DNA of 11,999 bases, taken from the NCBI GenBank assembly GCA_002502855.1, contig DAQK01000038.1:1-11999 (forward strand), given 5' to 3'. A program made the position numbers and the translations under genes. Below, piece by piece: positions 1 through 7,073 of the stretch. How positions within the stretch are numbered: position 1 is the stretch's first letter; every line of letters begins with the position of its first letter. The stretch is from Methanobacterium sp. UBA279. Lineage in GTDB: Archaea > Methanobacteriota > Methanobacteria > Methanobacteriales > Methanobacteriaceae. The notes below the pieces were generated by a model. The model had not been told where the DNA came from, did no database searches, and saw only the letters and a list, made by a program, of their open reading frames with translations.

Positions 1-97
1 CTAAAACACCACCCTCCTCGATATTTACGCTGATATTTTTAAGGACTTCCACATCTTTAAACTTTTTAGAGACATTTTCTATTTCTATAAAAGACAT
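1..97 (-). CDS. ABC-transporter-type ATPase, N-terminal fragment
   Basis: Reading leftwards from the ATG at 97-95, 32 codons are open to the window edge. The peptide begins MSFIEIENVSKKF and continues with DVEVLKNISVNIEEGG, the usual first two strands of an ABC ATPase (consensus: I-x-I/L-x-N-V-S-K-x-F, then VL-x-N-I-S, then I-x-x-G). The Walker A loop would lie just outside the window, so the catalytic motifs cannot be seen. It could be the ATPase of an import or export system. It could also be the methyl-coenzyme M reductase activation component A2 (AtwA), a soluble ABC protein of methanogens with a similar start. The visible part does not decide between these. Assignment to the ABC superfamily is fairly safe; any substrate is unknown. 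Confidence 0.75.
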   Translation of the reverse strand, partial: MSFIEIENVSKKFKDVEVLKNISVNIEEGGVL

Positions 98-132
98 ACA
101 ACCACTCTCTTTCTTGAATTTAGTAATAAAAT

Positions 133-147
133 TTAATATATAAAATT
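133..147 (-). promoter_or_regulatory. candidate TATA box for the ABC ATPase gene
   Basis: On the minus strand an AT run with a TATATA core lies about 40 bases upstream of the ATG at 97. An archaeal start site 22-27 bases downstream would leave a leader of roughly 15 bases. The whole gap 98-237 is AT-rich, and other TATA-like strings (for example 171-184) are present, so the choice is tentative. Confidence 0.3.
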
Positions 148-237
148 GAATTTACAATATAATGATTTTTCTATATAATATAAGTTTTTTTTTAATTTGA
201 ATTCACCGTAAAGTATTTACCATCTTACAGAATTTTC

Positions 238-996
238 TTATATTCTCCATTTCCTGGTATCTACCATGGACAGATCGAAGGGAACTTCACCATTTATAAG
301 GGCCCTGGCCATTGAAAATCCATCAGCACCTGCATCTATCATTTTTTGTGCCGATTCGATATCTGTAATTGAGTTATTCCCTATTAAAAATAGGTCTGTG
401 CTGTCTTTAATTACAGATATGATATCATAATCTGCATGCGAATAACCTGGCTTCATGGCGTCCACGTGGAGGAAATCTGCACCGGCATCTTCCACTGATT
501 GGGATATGCCTATAATATCAGTCCCCGGTACATTAGCCCGGATCTTAACTGATACTTTGCTTCCTGCTTCCTTGACCACTTCCCTGGTGAATAGATATAG
601 TTTATCAGGGTCATTTAGCAGGGACTGTCCACATCCTAGATCCGTTATCTCCGGCTGTCTGCAGTGGGCGTTTATTTCCACCACGTCCACACTGGGAAGC
701 TTTGAGACCTTTATTACAGGTGAAGGGGTAGTGGAACGTAGATTTACTGAGATCCAACCATTCCATGGTTTATTTTCTTTTATAACTTTGATTTGTTGCT
801 CTATATGATTGGAGATATTTTCTAATGGAATGTTAAATTCTGATCTTCCCCTTTGGGTTATCCTCTCTCCAGCTTCAATTGTAGGGGCGTCTACGTTGTA
901 ACCCCCTAAGGTTACCATGTCAAAGCCTTTAGGAGCTAATTTACGGCAGAACAATCCATCGGTGATCCCGGCCATAGGGGCTAAAACCTTCAACAA
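238..996 (-). CDS. Dihydrouridine-synthase-like TIM-barrel flavoprotein
   Basis: A 252-residue protein starting LAPMAGITDGLF, the FMN-binding first strand of the tRNA-dihydrouridine synthase / dihydroorotate dehydrogenase group. A Dus-like active-site segment, INAHCRQPEI then GCGQSLLNDP, puts Cys112 and Cys122 where Dus enzymes have their N-x-GCP loop. The C-terminal half keeps the barrel features: VKIRANV (strand with the substrate Lys/Arg), a DAGADFLHVD strand, IGNNSITDIE, and ADGFSMARALI as the phosphate-binding end. It is shorter than true Dus enzymes (about 310-330 residues), lacking most of the C-terminal tRNA-binding helical domain, so tRNA as substrate is doubtful. The start is probably TTG (996 or the adjacent 993), because a GGAGAGG site sits directly upstream and there is no nearby ATG. 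It lies downstream of arfA, as I recall it also does in Methanocaldococcus (MJ0144/MJ0145). Confidence 0.75.
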   Translation of the reverse strand: MLKVLAPMAGITDGLFCRKLAPKGFDMVTLGGYNVDAPTIEAGERITQRGRSEFNIPLENISNHIEQQIKVIKENKPWNGWISVNLRSTTPSPVIKVSKLPSVDVVEINAHCRQPEITDLGCGQSLLNDPDKLYLFTREVVKEAGSKVSVKIRANVPGTDIIGISQSVEDAGADFLHVDAMKPGYSHADYDIISVIKDSTDLFLIGNNSITDIESAQKMIDAGADGFSMARALINGEVPFDLSMVDTRKWRI

Positions 997-1000
997 ATCC

Positions 1001-1007
1001 TCTCCGA
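1001..1007 (-). promoter_or_regulatory. ribosome binding site deciding a TTG start
   Basis: The minus strand reads GGAGAGGAT and then two consecutive TTG codons (996-994 and 993-991). The strong purine-rich site fixes translation initiation at one of these TTGs; the first ATG in frame would cut into the conserved LAPM strand. Confidence 0.55.
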
Positions 1008-1017
1008 AAGATATTAC

Positions 1018-1046
1018 GAATATAAATAAAAATATTAATATATTAG
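1018..1046 (-). promoter_or_regulatory. candidate promoter for the Dus-like gene
   Basis: In the 88-base gap between arfA and the Dus-like gene the minus strand holds two TATA-like runs (about 1046-1036 and 1027-1018). Together with the preceding oligo-U tract, this suggests the Dus-like gene has its own transcript in addition to any read-through from arfA. Confidence 0.3.
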
Positions 1047-1070
1047 AACAACTAATAAACGGAATAAAGT

Positions 1071-1077
1071 AAAAAAA
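1071..1077 (-). terminator. oligo-U terminator candidate after arfA
   Basis: Seven consecutive T on the minus strand, beginning 8 bases past the arfA stop codon. Archaeal RNA polymerase terminates at such U tracts without needing a hairpin. No hairpin is evident here. Confidence 0.4.
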
Positions 1078-1084
1078 TCCACAA

Positions 1085-1846
1085 TTAATCCTTGTTCTTC
1101 ATCACATGAACCAGGTCATATGTAAAACCGCCTCTTATCTCTTCCAGGGCGAGATCAGCCAAATTAGCGGCTTTTTCAGCGGTAGGTGCCTTTCCAACAC
1201 CGGCCTTCAGGGCGATGTTTATTTCGTCCTCTATCTCTTCGATGATCTTTAAGAGGCCCTGTGGTTCTAATCCGTTACAGGGAGACATGAAGTTATCTCC
1301 GCCAATGAAAAATAACAGCGAACCTTTCTCGATCAATTTCTTCATAAGGAAGTGTTGAACCCGGTTAACGATGAAAGATGTATCATAAGCAGGGATAATA
1401 TCGGTTAATGAATCAGTGATGCCGTTTATATCTATATGGGCTATCTGGACGAAGCTTTCGTCTAACTTCACCATACTGTCAATGGCCAGAACCTCTTCAC
1501 GTTCCTCAGACTGGGCACCGCCAAAGGTTTGCAGGATATTAGTGGCCTTTCTCTGGGCTTCGTAGGGTGTTTCTGAGGCCCCCACACCCATACTCACAGT
1601 TATAGGGTAGCGGTTTCCTATGGATTTCTGGATTCGGAGGTGGTCCTCCATATCCACACCGTTGGTCACAGCCAGCATGTTATCAAAGCGGGTGAAAAAT
1701 ACTAACCCTCCTTTAGCTGCGAACTGTCTCTGCAGGTCTGCATAGAGTTCTGATTGTAATATTTGTAGATCTGCCTCCGCCCGGGGAGTGGGAGTCACGG
1801 TCCAGGGACCGTAGTTGTCGATCTGAACTAGTGTCATCTGAATCAT
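1085..1846 (-). CDS. arfA: GTP cyclohydrolase III (archaeal, ArfA type)
   Basis: A 253-residue protein matching archaeal GTP cyclohydrolase III, which converts GTP to 2-amino-5-formylamino-6-ribosylamino-pyrimidinone 5'-phosphate. That is the first step toward riboflavin and the deazaflavin Fo of F420. The fold is a tandem repeat of a nucleotide-cyclase/GGDEF-like palm, and both halves are visible: VQIDNYGPWT (Asp10) with FFTRFDNMLAV in repeat one, and HIDINGITDSL (Asp139) with FFIGGDNFMSP (Gly-Gly-Asp184) in repeat two. The Asp residues of such palms bind the catalytic metals. SMGVGASETPYEAQRKA and GVGKAPTAEKAANLADLAL are the matching helix segments of each repeat. The ATG directly abuts the cofD stop codon (TAA-ATG), and its GGTGA ribosome site lies within the end of cofD, so the two are translationally coupled. 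Confidence 0.93.
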   Translation of the reverse strand: MIQMTLVQIDNYGPWTVTPTPRAEADLQILQSELYADLQRQFAAKGGLVFFTRFDNMLAVTNGVDMEDHLRIQKSIGNRYPITVSMGVGASETPYEAQRKATNILQTFGGAQSEEREEVLAIDSMVKLDESFVQIAHIDINGITDSLTDIIPAYDTSFIVNRVQHFLMKKLIEKGSLLFFIGGDNFMSPCNGLEPQGLLKIIEEIEDEINIALKAGVGKAPTAEKAANLADLALEEIRGGFTYDLVHVMKNKD

Positions 1847-2749
1847 TTAAATTTCACCCAAAATATTTCTGGCTAACATCATTTTATCCTCGATGTTGTT
1901 CATGTTGGTGTTTGTTACAACAACCTCTGATATTAGTCTTTCTATTTTTTCCTGTTGATTATGATCTTGAAGATCGATATAAAACTTATCTAAAAAATCC
2001 TGGTACATGGCTGCCACTCCCAGGGAGGATACTTCATGGCCCAGTGCCTGCATGAACTTACCGGCCGGTCCGCTGACTGGTTTATTCCTGATTATAGGGG
2101 ACACGGCAACTACGTAAGGTTTTCTAAGTGCTTCCCGAACACCATTTGTTGATAATATAGGTCCTACGGAAGTTACCGGGTTGGAAGGCCCGATTATAAC
2201 CATATCTGCCTCTTCAATGGATTCGATAAGTCCCGGTGCAGGATCTACTCTTGTATATTTAATATCCAGAACATCTGGTTCTCCCCTCTGCCTGATGAGG
2301 AATTCGTGAAATTCAAGGCTTCCCTCAGGGGTTACTATCTCTATCTGGGAGTTCTGGTTGCTCATGGGGATTATCCTGGATTCAATGCCCAGTTTTCTCC
2401 TCTGGATATCAACAGCCTCATCTAGGGGATATTTCTCCAAAAGCAGGGTTTTCTGGATTTTAATTGCCCGGTCCTGATCTCCGATCCGGAGCAGTTCCTC
2501 ACATCCGATCTCCTTTAAAGTTTCATGGGTTATAAAGGTATCATCTTTAATGCCATACCAGGTTTCCTGGTTTATGATCCCGGCCAGGGTGTACATCACC
2601 GAGTCCAGATCCGCCGCCACGTAAACCCCGGAGAAATAGGAGTTTTCCAGGGTATTAACCACCACCGTTAAATCCGCAGGGTCAACCAGACGGATGATGC
2701 CCTGCAGGAGTTTAGGAGTCCCTGTTCCACCTGAGAAAATGGTTATCAT
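1847..2749 (-). CDS. cofD: 2-phospho-L-lactate transferase CofD
   Basis: A 300-residue protein that transfers the phospholactyl group from the LPPG-type guanylyl donor to 7,8-didemethyl-8-hydroxy-5-deazariboflavin (Fo), giving F420-0 in the cytoplasm. It begins with the family signature FSGGTGTPKLLQG (residues 5-17), the nucleotide-binding loop. The family segment NT-x-E/D-D then appears as NTLEN (32-36), followed by ADLDSVMYTLAG (46-57) with the Mg-binding Asp49, then TWYGIKDDTFITHE. Later landmarks are MVIIGPSNPVTSVGPIL and a conserved V-SPIIRNKPVSGPAGKFM block. The length is typical of archaeal CofD (about 300-310). The start ATG is supported by the signature strand beginning at residue 2; an AGGA lies about 10 bases upstream. 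It is followed with no gap by arfA and preceded by cofE. The NTLEN segment deviates from the usual NT-x-D-D. Confidence 0.95.
   Translation of the reverse strand: MITIFSGGTGTPKLLQGIIRLVDPADLTVVVNTLENSYFSGVYVAADLDSVMYTLAGIINQETWYGIKDDTFITHETLKEIGCEELLRIGDQDRAIKIQKTLLLEKYPLDEAVDIQRRKLGIESRIIPMSNQNSQIEIVTPEGSLEFHEFLIRQRGEPDVLDIKYTRVDPAPGLIESIEEADMVIIGPSNPVTSVGPILSTNGVREALRKPYVVAVSPIIRNKPVSGPAGKFMQALGHEVSSLGVAAMYQDFLDKFYIDLQDHNQQEKIERLISEVVVTNTNMNNIEDKMMLARNILGEI
1854..1858 (-). promoter_or_regulatory. arfA ribosome binding site inside cofD
   Basis: The minus strand has GGTGA seven bases before the arfA ATG at 1846. It overlaps the last codons of cofD, which indicates coupled translation. Confidence 0.65.
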
Positions 2750-2807
2750 GGTTATAATCCTTTAAAAATTGAATTTCTTGTTGGAATCTTCACATCCTGA
2801 AATAATT

Positions 2808-3572
2808 TCAGGGCCGGAAAACATCATATTTTTTAGGTCTGATCAGGGGTTTGATATTTGCAGAATCGTTTTTAAGCATCTTAGGGTAGATTACTCCCCT
2901 AATTAGTACTACAGGTATTCCCTCATCGGCCTGTCCCATCACTATCGACGCAGCAGCTGCTAACTCATCAGCCACGGCTATGGTGGTGGTTTTAAGCTCC
3001 CGGTTGTACAGGTCTCTTTCACCACTCCTGTCCCATAGTGGCTCCAGGCCGGATATGCCGATGGCCACACCAACCGCCCCTTCACGGAAGGCACGGCCCT
3101 GGGTATCAGATATTATGACTGAAATTTCTTTACCAGTTCTTTTCATGATTTTATCCCGAATATGGGAGGCGCTCTTATCAGGATTTTCTGGAATGGGAGT
3201 GGCCAGACCATCATCCACATTGGATTCATCGATACCGGCGTTGGCGCAAACAAAACCATGTTTGGTTTCAGAGATGATGAAATCCGGGCCAACCTTGATG
3301 ACTTCCACAGATTCCTGGAGGATGGCCTCAACTACTTCTGGGTCTTTACCTGTTTTCTCCGCCAGTTCGAATGCCCTGGGACTTGGTTTAAGGTCTTTAA
3401 GGTTGATGATATGTCCTTCTTCCTTAGCTATAGCTGTTTCAGCTATAACCAGTATGTCATCTTCCTGGATCTCCATATCCATATCAGAGAGGGCTTTAAG
3501 GATAAACTGATCCAGAGGGTCTCCTTTCTTAATAAAGGGTATTCCAGTGATGCCTGTAATTTTAAGGGGCAT
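2808..3572 (-). CDS. cofE: Coenzyme F420-0:L-glutamate ligase CofE
   Basis: A 254-residue protein that adds L-glutamate residues to F420-0 using GTP, giving the gamma-linked tail of F420. Family landmarks in order: ITGIPFIKKGDPL at the N terminus; DDILVIAETAIAKEEG (GTP/metal site region); FVCANAGIDESNV, the conserved N-A-G-I-D-x-S-N loop; VIISDTQGRAFREGAVGVAIG, the D-T-x-G-R-x-x-R/F-G element; then TTIAVADELAAAASIVMGQADEGIPVVLIRG. Length is as expected for archaeal CofE (about 250). The ATG at 3572 directly precedes the first conserved strand, but no good ribosome binding site is visible (upstream reads AACGAATAAAC). It lies 30 bases after purO and 58 bases before cofD on the same strand, so all three are likely one transcript. 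Confidence 0.95.
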   Translation of the reverse strand: MPLKITGITGIPFIKKGDPLDQFILKALSDMDMEIQEDDILVIAETAIAKEEGHIINLKDLKPSPRAFELAEKTGKDPEVVEAILQESVEVIKVGPDFIISETKHGFVCANAGIDESNVDDGLATPIPENPDKSASHIRDKIMKRTGKEISVIISDTQGRAFREGAVGVAIGISGLEPLWDRSGERDLYNRELKTTTIAVADELAAAASIVMGQADEGIPVVLIRGVIYPKMLKNDSANIKPLIRPKKYDVFRP

Positions 3573-3602
3573 GTTTATTCGTTAAAATGGTTGTTTCCAA
3601 AT

Positions 3603-4205
3603 TTATATGAAGCTAATACTCCATCCTTCACTACCGAATGCTGCAGTTGAGGTAATTGGATTGGTGAATTCAGCGAATTTCCCCTTGTTTAGTATGAATT
3701 GAGCCGCGTCCTGGGCGTTTCCTGCTTCAAAATCAACTTCGTGGGGTGTGGTGTGTTCATAGGTGGCGATGTAGGCCGATTTACCCTCCGATACCTTCTC
3801 CACTATCAGGCTTTCATGGGTCACGATTCCCAGATAGGCTTCACCTTCCAGGGTAACTGCTCCTGCTATACGGGGGGTGTTGTAATCGTCCTTCTCATAA
3901 TCCATGGTTAGAAGGGATATTGCCAGGGCATCCCGGATGCTCATTCCCGATGCGATTTTCTCGGCAATCACATCTGTATGGGATCCATTGGATACTACTG
4001 CGATGTCGTCCACCAATTTAATGCAGTTATAGGCGATGTATGGATTTTTAAATACATCGGTTTCAAATCCTTCCTTGGGCACGATGGCCACCCGGTCATC
4101 ATAGCCCTTGGTCATTCTGTTTGGGAAAGAACGACTGGAAACTCGGTATGCAGCGAACTTACCCTCTTCTGTACTTCCCACAGCTAATATTCTACCTAGA
4201 TACAT
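3603..4205 (-). CDS. purO: Archaeal IMP cyclohydrolase PurO
   Basis: A 200-residue protein matching the archaeal IMP cyclohydrolase, which closes the ring of FAICAR to IMP in the last step of purine synthesis. It replaces the cyclohydrolase domain of bacterial PurH. The family has an Ntn-hydrolase-like fold without the N-terminal nucleophile. Visible landmarks are the start MYLGRILAVGSTEEGKFAAYRVSSRSFPNR, the central VVSNGSHTDVI, LLTMDYEKDDYNTPRIAGA, and the C-terminal NPITSTAAFGSEGWSI. Length matches the family (about 200). The start is supported by GGTGAT six bases upstream. It lies first in front of cofE, cofD and arfA, which is functionally sensible because IMP leads to GTP, the ArfA substrate. 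The 51-base gap from rnhB contains TATA-like DNA, so a promoter may lie there. Confidence 0.95.
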   Translation of the reverse strand: MYLGRILAVGSTEEGKFAAYRVSSRSFPNRMTKGYDDRVAIVPKEGFETDVFKNPYIAYNCIKLVDDIAVVSNGSHTDVIAEKIASGMSIRDALAISLLTMDYEKDDYNTPRIAGAVTLEGEAYLGIVTHESLIVEKVSEGKSAYIATYEHTTPHEVDFEAGNAQDAAQFILNKGKFAEFTNPITSTAAFGSEGWSISFI

Positions 4206-4210
4206 TCTCT

Positions 4211-4216
4211 ATCACC
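4211..4216 (-). promoter_or_regulatory. purO ribosome binding site
   Basis: The minus strand has GGTGAT, complementary to the archaeal 16S rRNA 3' end, five or six bases before the purO ATG at 4205. Confidence 0.65.
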
Positions 4217-4225
4217 AGTTTTTGT

Positions 4226-4252
4226 TTTTATATGAAAAATTATGATATAATA
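4226..4252 (-). promoter_or_regulatory. candidate promoter ahead of purO
   Basis: Minus-strand AT-rich DNA with TATTATATCATAA and CATATAAAA strings lies 21-47 bases before the purO ATG. The distal string would place a start site near 4219, just ahead of the ribosome site. This would let the purO-cofE-cofD-arfA group be transcribed separately from rnhB. The evidence is base composition only. Confidence 0.25.
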
Positions 4253-4256
4253 ATAT

Positions 4257-4874
4257 TTATTCCTGATACTCATCTTCTAATCTACTTACAGTTGCCCAGG
4301 ATTTACGGACGAAGTCTGGTAATTGGCTGTTATTCTTTAGAAATTTGATGGTTTTAGGATCACTGGGGTAACCGGATCCAATATCCTTAAATTCTTTCCT
4401 TATTTTGGCTATTTCCTGGTCCCGTTCAACCTTGGCAACTATGGAAGCAGCGGCCACCACCACATACTTGTCTTCCGCGTTATGTTCGGTGATTACATTT
4501 AAATGGGGATAGTAACCTTCGAGTTCATTTTTGAATCTCTCGGGTTTGATATCAAAACAGTCAACGATGCAGGTGTCTGCCCCTGCTTTCTCGATAATCT
4601 TCCGCATGCCCAATTTTTCGATCTGGTTCAGATTCACCTTATTATTCCTCAAAACATCGATATCATGGGCTGCTATTTTAACCAGGTGGAAATCGGTGAT
4701 CTTCCTGATCTTCCTGGAGAGAACCACCCTTTTTCTAGGGGATATCTTTTTAGAATCCTTTACTTTAAGTCTTTCTAAAAATTTAATCCTATCTTCCGCA
4801 ATTACAACTCCACATAATACCATAGGGCCTAAAACTGATCCTCTGCCTGCTTCATCGATTCCTACAACCTTCAT
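4257..4874 (-). CDS. rnhB: Ribonuclease HII
   Basis: A 205-residue ribonuclease HII, which cuts the RNA strand of RNA-DNA hybrids and removes single ribonucleotides from DNA. All family motifs are present: GIDEAGRGSVLGPM (catalytic Asp7 and Glu8), DSKKISPRKR (40-49), IVDCFD with catalytic Asp105, EDKYVVVAAASIVAKVERD with the fourth acidic residue Asp135, and the C-terminal GSGYPSDPKT, F-V-R-x-S-W motif. The length is normal for archaeal RNase HII (about 205-225). The ATG at 4874 begins directly at the first beta strand; a second ATG eight bases upstream is out of frame. It lies 51 bases ahead of purO on the same strand, with a 227-base gap behind it, so it is probably the first gene of this transcript. 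Confidence 0.96.
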   Translation of the reverse strand: MKVVGIDEAGRGSVLGPMVLCGVVIAEDRIKFLERLKVKDSKKISPRKRVVLSRKIRKITDFHLVKIAAHDIDVLRNNKVNLNQIEKLGMRKIIEKAGADTCIVDCFDIKPERFKNELEGYYPHLNVITEHNAEDKYVVVAAASIVAKVERDQEIAKIRKEFKDIGSGYPSDPKTIKFLKNNSQLPDFVRKSWATVSRLEDEYQE

Positions 4875-5019
4875 CTTCCCATTTAAGTGTTTATTTTAAG
4901 GGTGTTAAAGAATTTTACTAAATTTTTCCCGAGGGGATGGTTGAAAAAAGGTGTAGATAGTTTGGTGTAGTATGGTCTAAAAATAGTTCCAGTAAAATAA
5001 ATCCAAATAATAATCCAGT

Positions 5020-5045
5020 AAAAAAAAGATTTGTATTAAAAAAAA
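5020..5045 (-). terminator. double oligo-U terminator after mreB-like gene
   Basis: Two runs of eight T on the minus strand (5045-5038 and 5027-5020) lie about 57-82 bases past the stop codon of the MreB-like gene. Tandem U tracts are an archaeal termination signal and separate the mreB pair from rnhB. Confidence 0.55.
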
Positions 5046-5101
5046 GGATTGTTTATGAAAAATTTAAAAAATAGGTAAAGAGGGGAAAATATTTAAATAA
5101 A

Positions 5102-6175
5102 TTATTTCATTGCTCTTAGTCTTACTTCTGGTTCCAGTGCCCTTGGTTCTGCAGCTACTATGGCAGCACCTTTGGCTACAACTGTCATGGGGTCGTCTGA
5201 AATCTCAACGGGGACTCCTACTTCTTCGAATATTCTTTCTTTAAGTCCTTTAAGTTGTCCTGTTCCTCCCACAACGATTGTTCTATTGTAGACCCCGGAA
5301 ATCAGTTCAGGAGACATTCTTTTCAGGACACGGGATAAGGCTTCTACCAGTTCAACTATGATGGGTTCTGCAGCATCTGCGATCAGATTTGAATCTATTT
5401 CTACCTTTTCTGGTTTGTTGGTTTCCATGGATTTTCCAATGGCATGGGTTACGGTGGGCTTCATTTCTACATTAGAATGTACCATTCCCACTTCTATTTT
5501 GGCTTTTTCTGCTTCATGGATTCCTATTTCCACGTTGAATAGTTCTTTTACTTTAGTTACTATGTTTGCATCGATGTTATCTCCACCATGTCTGATGGTT
5601 TCTATATCGGTGATTCCTCCCAGGGATATGACAACTATATCACTTGAACCAGCTCCTAAATCAACAACCATTGTACCGTCTGCATCAGCTATAGGTAGGC
5701 CGGCACCGATGGCGGCTGCTAAACCTTCACTTACAACTAAGACGAAGTTAGCACCGGCTTCTTTTCCTATTTCTTCAACTGCATTTTTCTCTACTTCTGA
5801 AGCATCTCCAGGTATGCCGATTACAATTCGGTCCATTTTTTCCATGGAGTCGGCGGATCCCTGTTCCATTGCATACACTAGAAGGGCTTTGGCCTGGGCT
5901 ATGTTTTCAATAACTCCCATTCTCAGTGGTCTGACTGCGATTATATCTTCTGGAGTTCTTCCCAGCATGGCTTTGGCGTCTTCTCCTACAGCCAGTACAT
6001 ACGATGTGTCCTCTTTTTTCACTGCTACTACCGAGGGTATCTTAAACAGGTCAAATTTATCTCCGGATGGTTTCGCCACCACGGTGTTAAGAGTACCCAA
6101 ATCTATGCCTAATGTATTGGTTAAGGCTTGTTTTTTATCATCTTCATCTTCTTCTGGTTTACCAAAAAGGTGCAA
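5102..6175 (-). CDS. mreB: MreB-like actin homologue
   Basis: A 357-residue actin-superfamily ATPase. Landmarks: phosphate-1 loop GIDLGTLNTVVAK with Asp25; PSVVAV; the MreB-like stretch VGEDAKAMLGRTPEDIIAVRPLRMGVI; connect-1 GIPGDASEVEKNAVEEIGKEAGA; phosphate-2 VVDLGAGSSDIVVIS with Asp172; GGDNIDANIV; and adenosine loop VVGGTGQLKGL near the C terminus. The RTPEDIIA-RP-GVI stretch favours MreB over Hsp70 or FtsA. Bacterial MreB is usually about 335-350 residues; here an acidic extension (residues 8-15) precedes the first strand. MreB filaments position wall synthesis in bacteria, and a role in pseudomurein wall or cell shape is the natural inference. The start is TTG, nine bases after a strong AGGAGG. 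The gene follows its upstream partner by four bases. DnaK-like annotation is possible in databases. Confidence 0.88.
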   Translation of the reverse strand: MHLFGKPEEDEDDKKQALTNTLGIDLGTLNTVVAKPSGDKFDLFKIPSVVAVKKEDTSYVLAVGEDAKAMLGRTPEDIIAVRPLRMGVIENIAQAKALLVYAMEQGSADSMEKMDRIVIGIPGDASEVEKNAVEEIGKEAGANFVLVVSEGLAAAIGAGLPIADADGTMVVDLGAGSSDIVVISLGGITDIETIRHGGDNIDANIVTKVKELFNVEIGIHEAEKAKIEVGMVHSNVEMKPTVTHAIGKSMETNKPEKVEIDSNLIADAAEPIIVELVEALSRVLKRMSPELISGVYNRTIVVGGTGQLKGLKERIFEEVGVPVEISDDPMTVVAKGAAIVAAEPRALEPEVRLRAMK

Positions 6176-6179
6176 TATT

Positions 6180-6809
6180 TCAATCCTCCTTCAAAAATTT
6201 ATCAAATTCTATAAAGAATAGTTTATTTCTCCGTGAAAGTAATTCGATCTCCTTTATATCCTTCTCATCAGCAGAGATCAAAACAGTAGATAATGCCACA
6301 TCAGCCACTTTAAACAGTGGATCGAAGGTTTGTTTAATTAATGAGGGCATCTTACTGGTTATGGAAACATCAGTTTCAATGAATCCTGTGGTCTGATCCT
6401 CAAGTAAAAATTTAAAGTTTAAGTGGCGCTTTTCACTGTCACCCAGGAATTTCTTAATATGGTTGTCCATTCCCACCAGTAAAATCAGGTTAGGTTCATT
6501 TTTAGTATAATAAGGGGCAATTTTAAGATAGGCGCCTCCCTGTTCCTTGCTGATGAGGGATAAATCTCTTATCTTATTTTCATCACCGTAAAGCATTAAG
6601 AAATCAAATTTCTGGGTTACAAACGACTCTTTAGAAGTTATGTGTTCCCTGCATAGAATGGTAACCCTTTCCTTATTTAATATAGCCTCATAGGATACGT
6701 TGTTTGCCATTTCCTCGCTACCCGCTATCACGCACCAGATTTTATCTGCGTCCTGCATGGTAGATACTTTCGCCGCTTTCCGTAGCGTTTTTATTTTATT
6801 TTCTATCAT
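6180..6809 (-). CDS. Unrecognised soluble protein paired with the MreB-like gene
   Basis: A 209-residue protein that I do not recognise. It has no signal peptide or membrane segment. The basic N terminus (IENKIKTLRKAAK) is followed by alternating hydrophobic strands: KIWCVIAGSEEM, RVTILCREH, FDFLMLYGDE, PNLILLVGM, ALSTVLISADE, LFFIEFDKFL. That pattern suggests an alpha/beta cytoplasmic domain. No catalytic motif stands out. The ATG at 6809 is preferred over the TTG just upstream because of a GAGTGAG purine stretch before it. The stop codon lies four bases before the TTG of the MreB-like gene, and the ribosome site of the latter lies within this gene's last codons, so the two are almost certainly coexpressed. 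A role as an MreB partner or regulator is inference from position only. Confidence 0.8.
   Translation of the reverse strand: MIENKIKTLRKAAKVSTMQDADKIWCVIAGSEEMANNVSYEAILNKERVTILCREHITSKESFVTQKFDFLMLYGDENKIRDLSLISKEQGGAYLKIAPYYTKNEPNLILLVGMDNHIKKFLGDSEKRHLNFKFLLEDQTTGFIETDVSITSKMPSLIKQTFDPLFKVADVALSTVLISADEKDIKEIELLSRRNKLFFIEFDKFLKED
6185..6190 (-). promoter_or_regulatory. strong ribosome binding site fixing a TTG start
   Basis: The minus strand has AGGAGG nine bases before TTG at 6175, overlapping the end of the upstream gene. No ATG lies at a suitable distance, so the MreB-like protein very probably initiates at TTG. Confidence 0.65.
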
Positions 6810-6845
6810 CAACTACTCACTCGTTGTATACTGATAAAATAGGTT

Positions 6846-6857
6846 AAAAGTATAGAA
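6846..6857 (-). promoter_or_regulatory. candidate promoter for the mreB pair
   Basis: Minus-strand TTCTATACTTTT lies about 40 bases upstream of the ATG at 6809. A start site 25 bases downstream would leave a short leader with the GAGTGAG ribosome site. Other AT-rich strings nearby could serve instead. Confidence 0.3.
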
Positions 6858-7073
6858 GATATGGGTACAATTATTTTTTTTTAATTTCTGATAAATTCAA
6901 TAATTTATGGATATAAATAACCTAAGGTGTTCATTAATGGTTTCGTATTATATATTGGATATATTTTTATATGTTTTCCAGTTGTTATTTATAAACTTTT
7001 ATTTTTTAAAAGTTACAGACTGAATTACTTTTAATTGGATTTCTCTAAATTTGTTCATAATAGATAGTCCTAC

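Noticed and set aside
2980..3510. Plus-strand open frame opposite cofE
   Set aside because: Antisense to a well-conserved gene, with low-complexity Ser-rich translation; a codon-bias shadow.
5358..6221. Long plus-strand open frame (287 codons) opposite the MreB-like gene
   Set aside because: It is antisense to a clear actin-family gene, its Ser/Ile/Thr-rich translation mirrors that gene's codons, and it has no family features or ribosome site.
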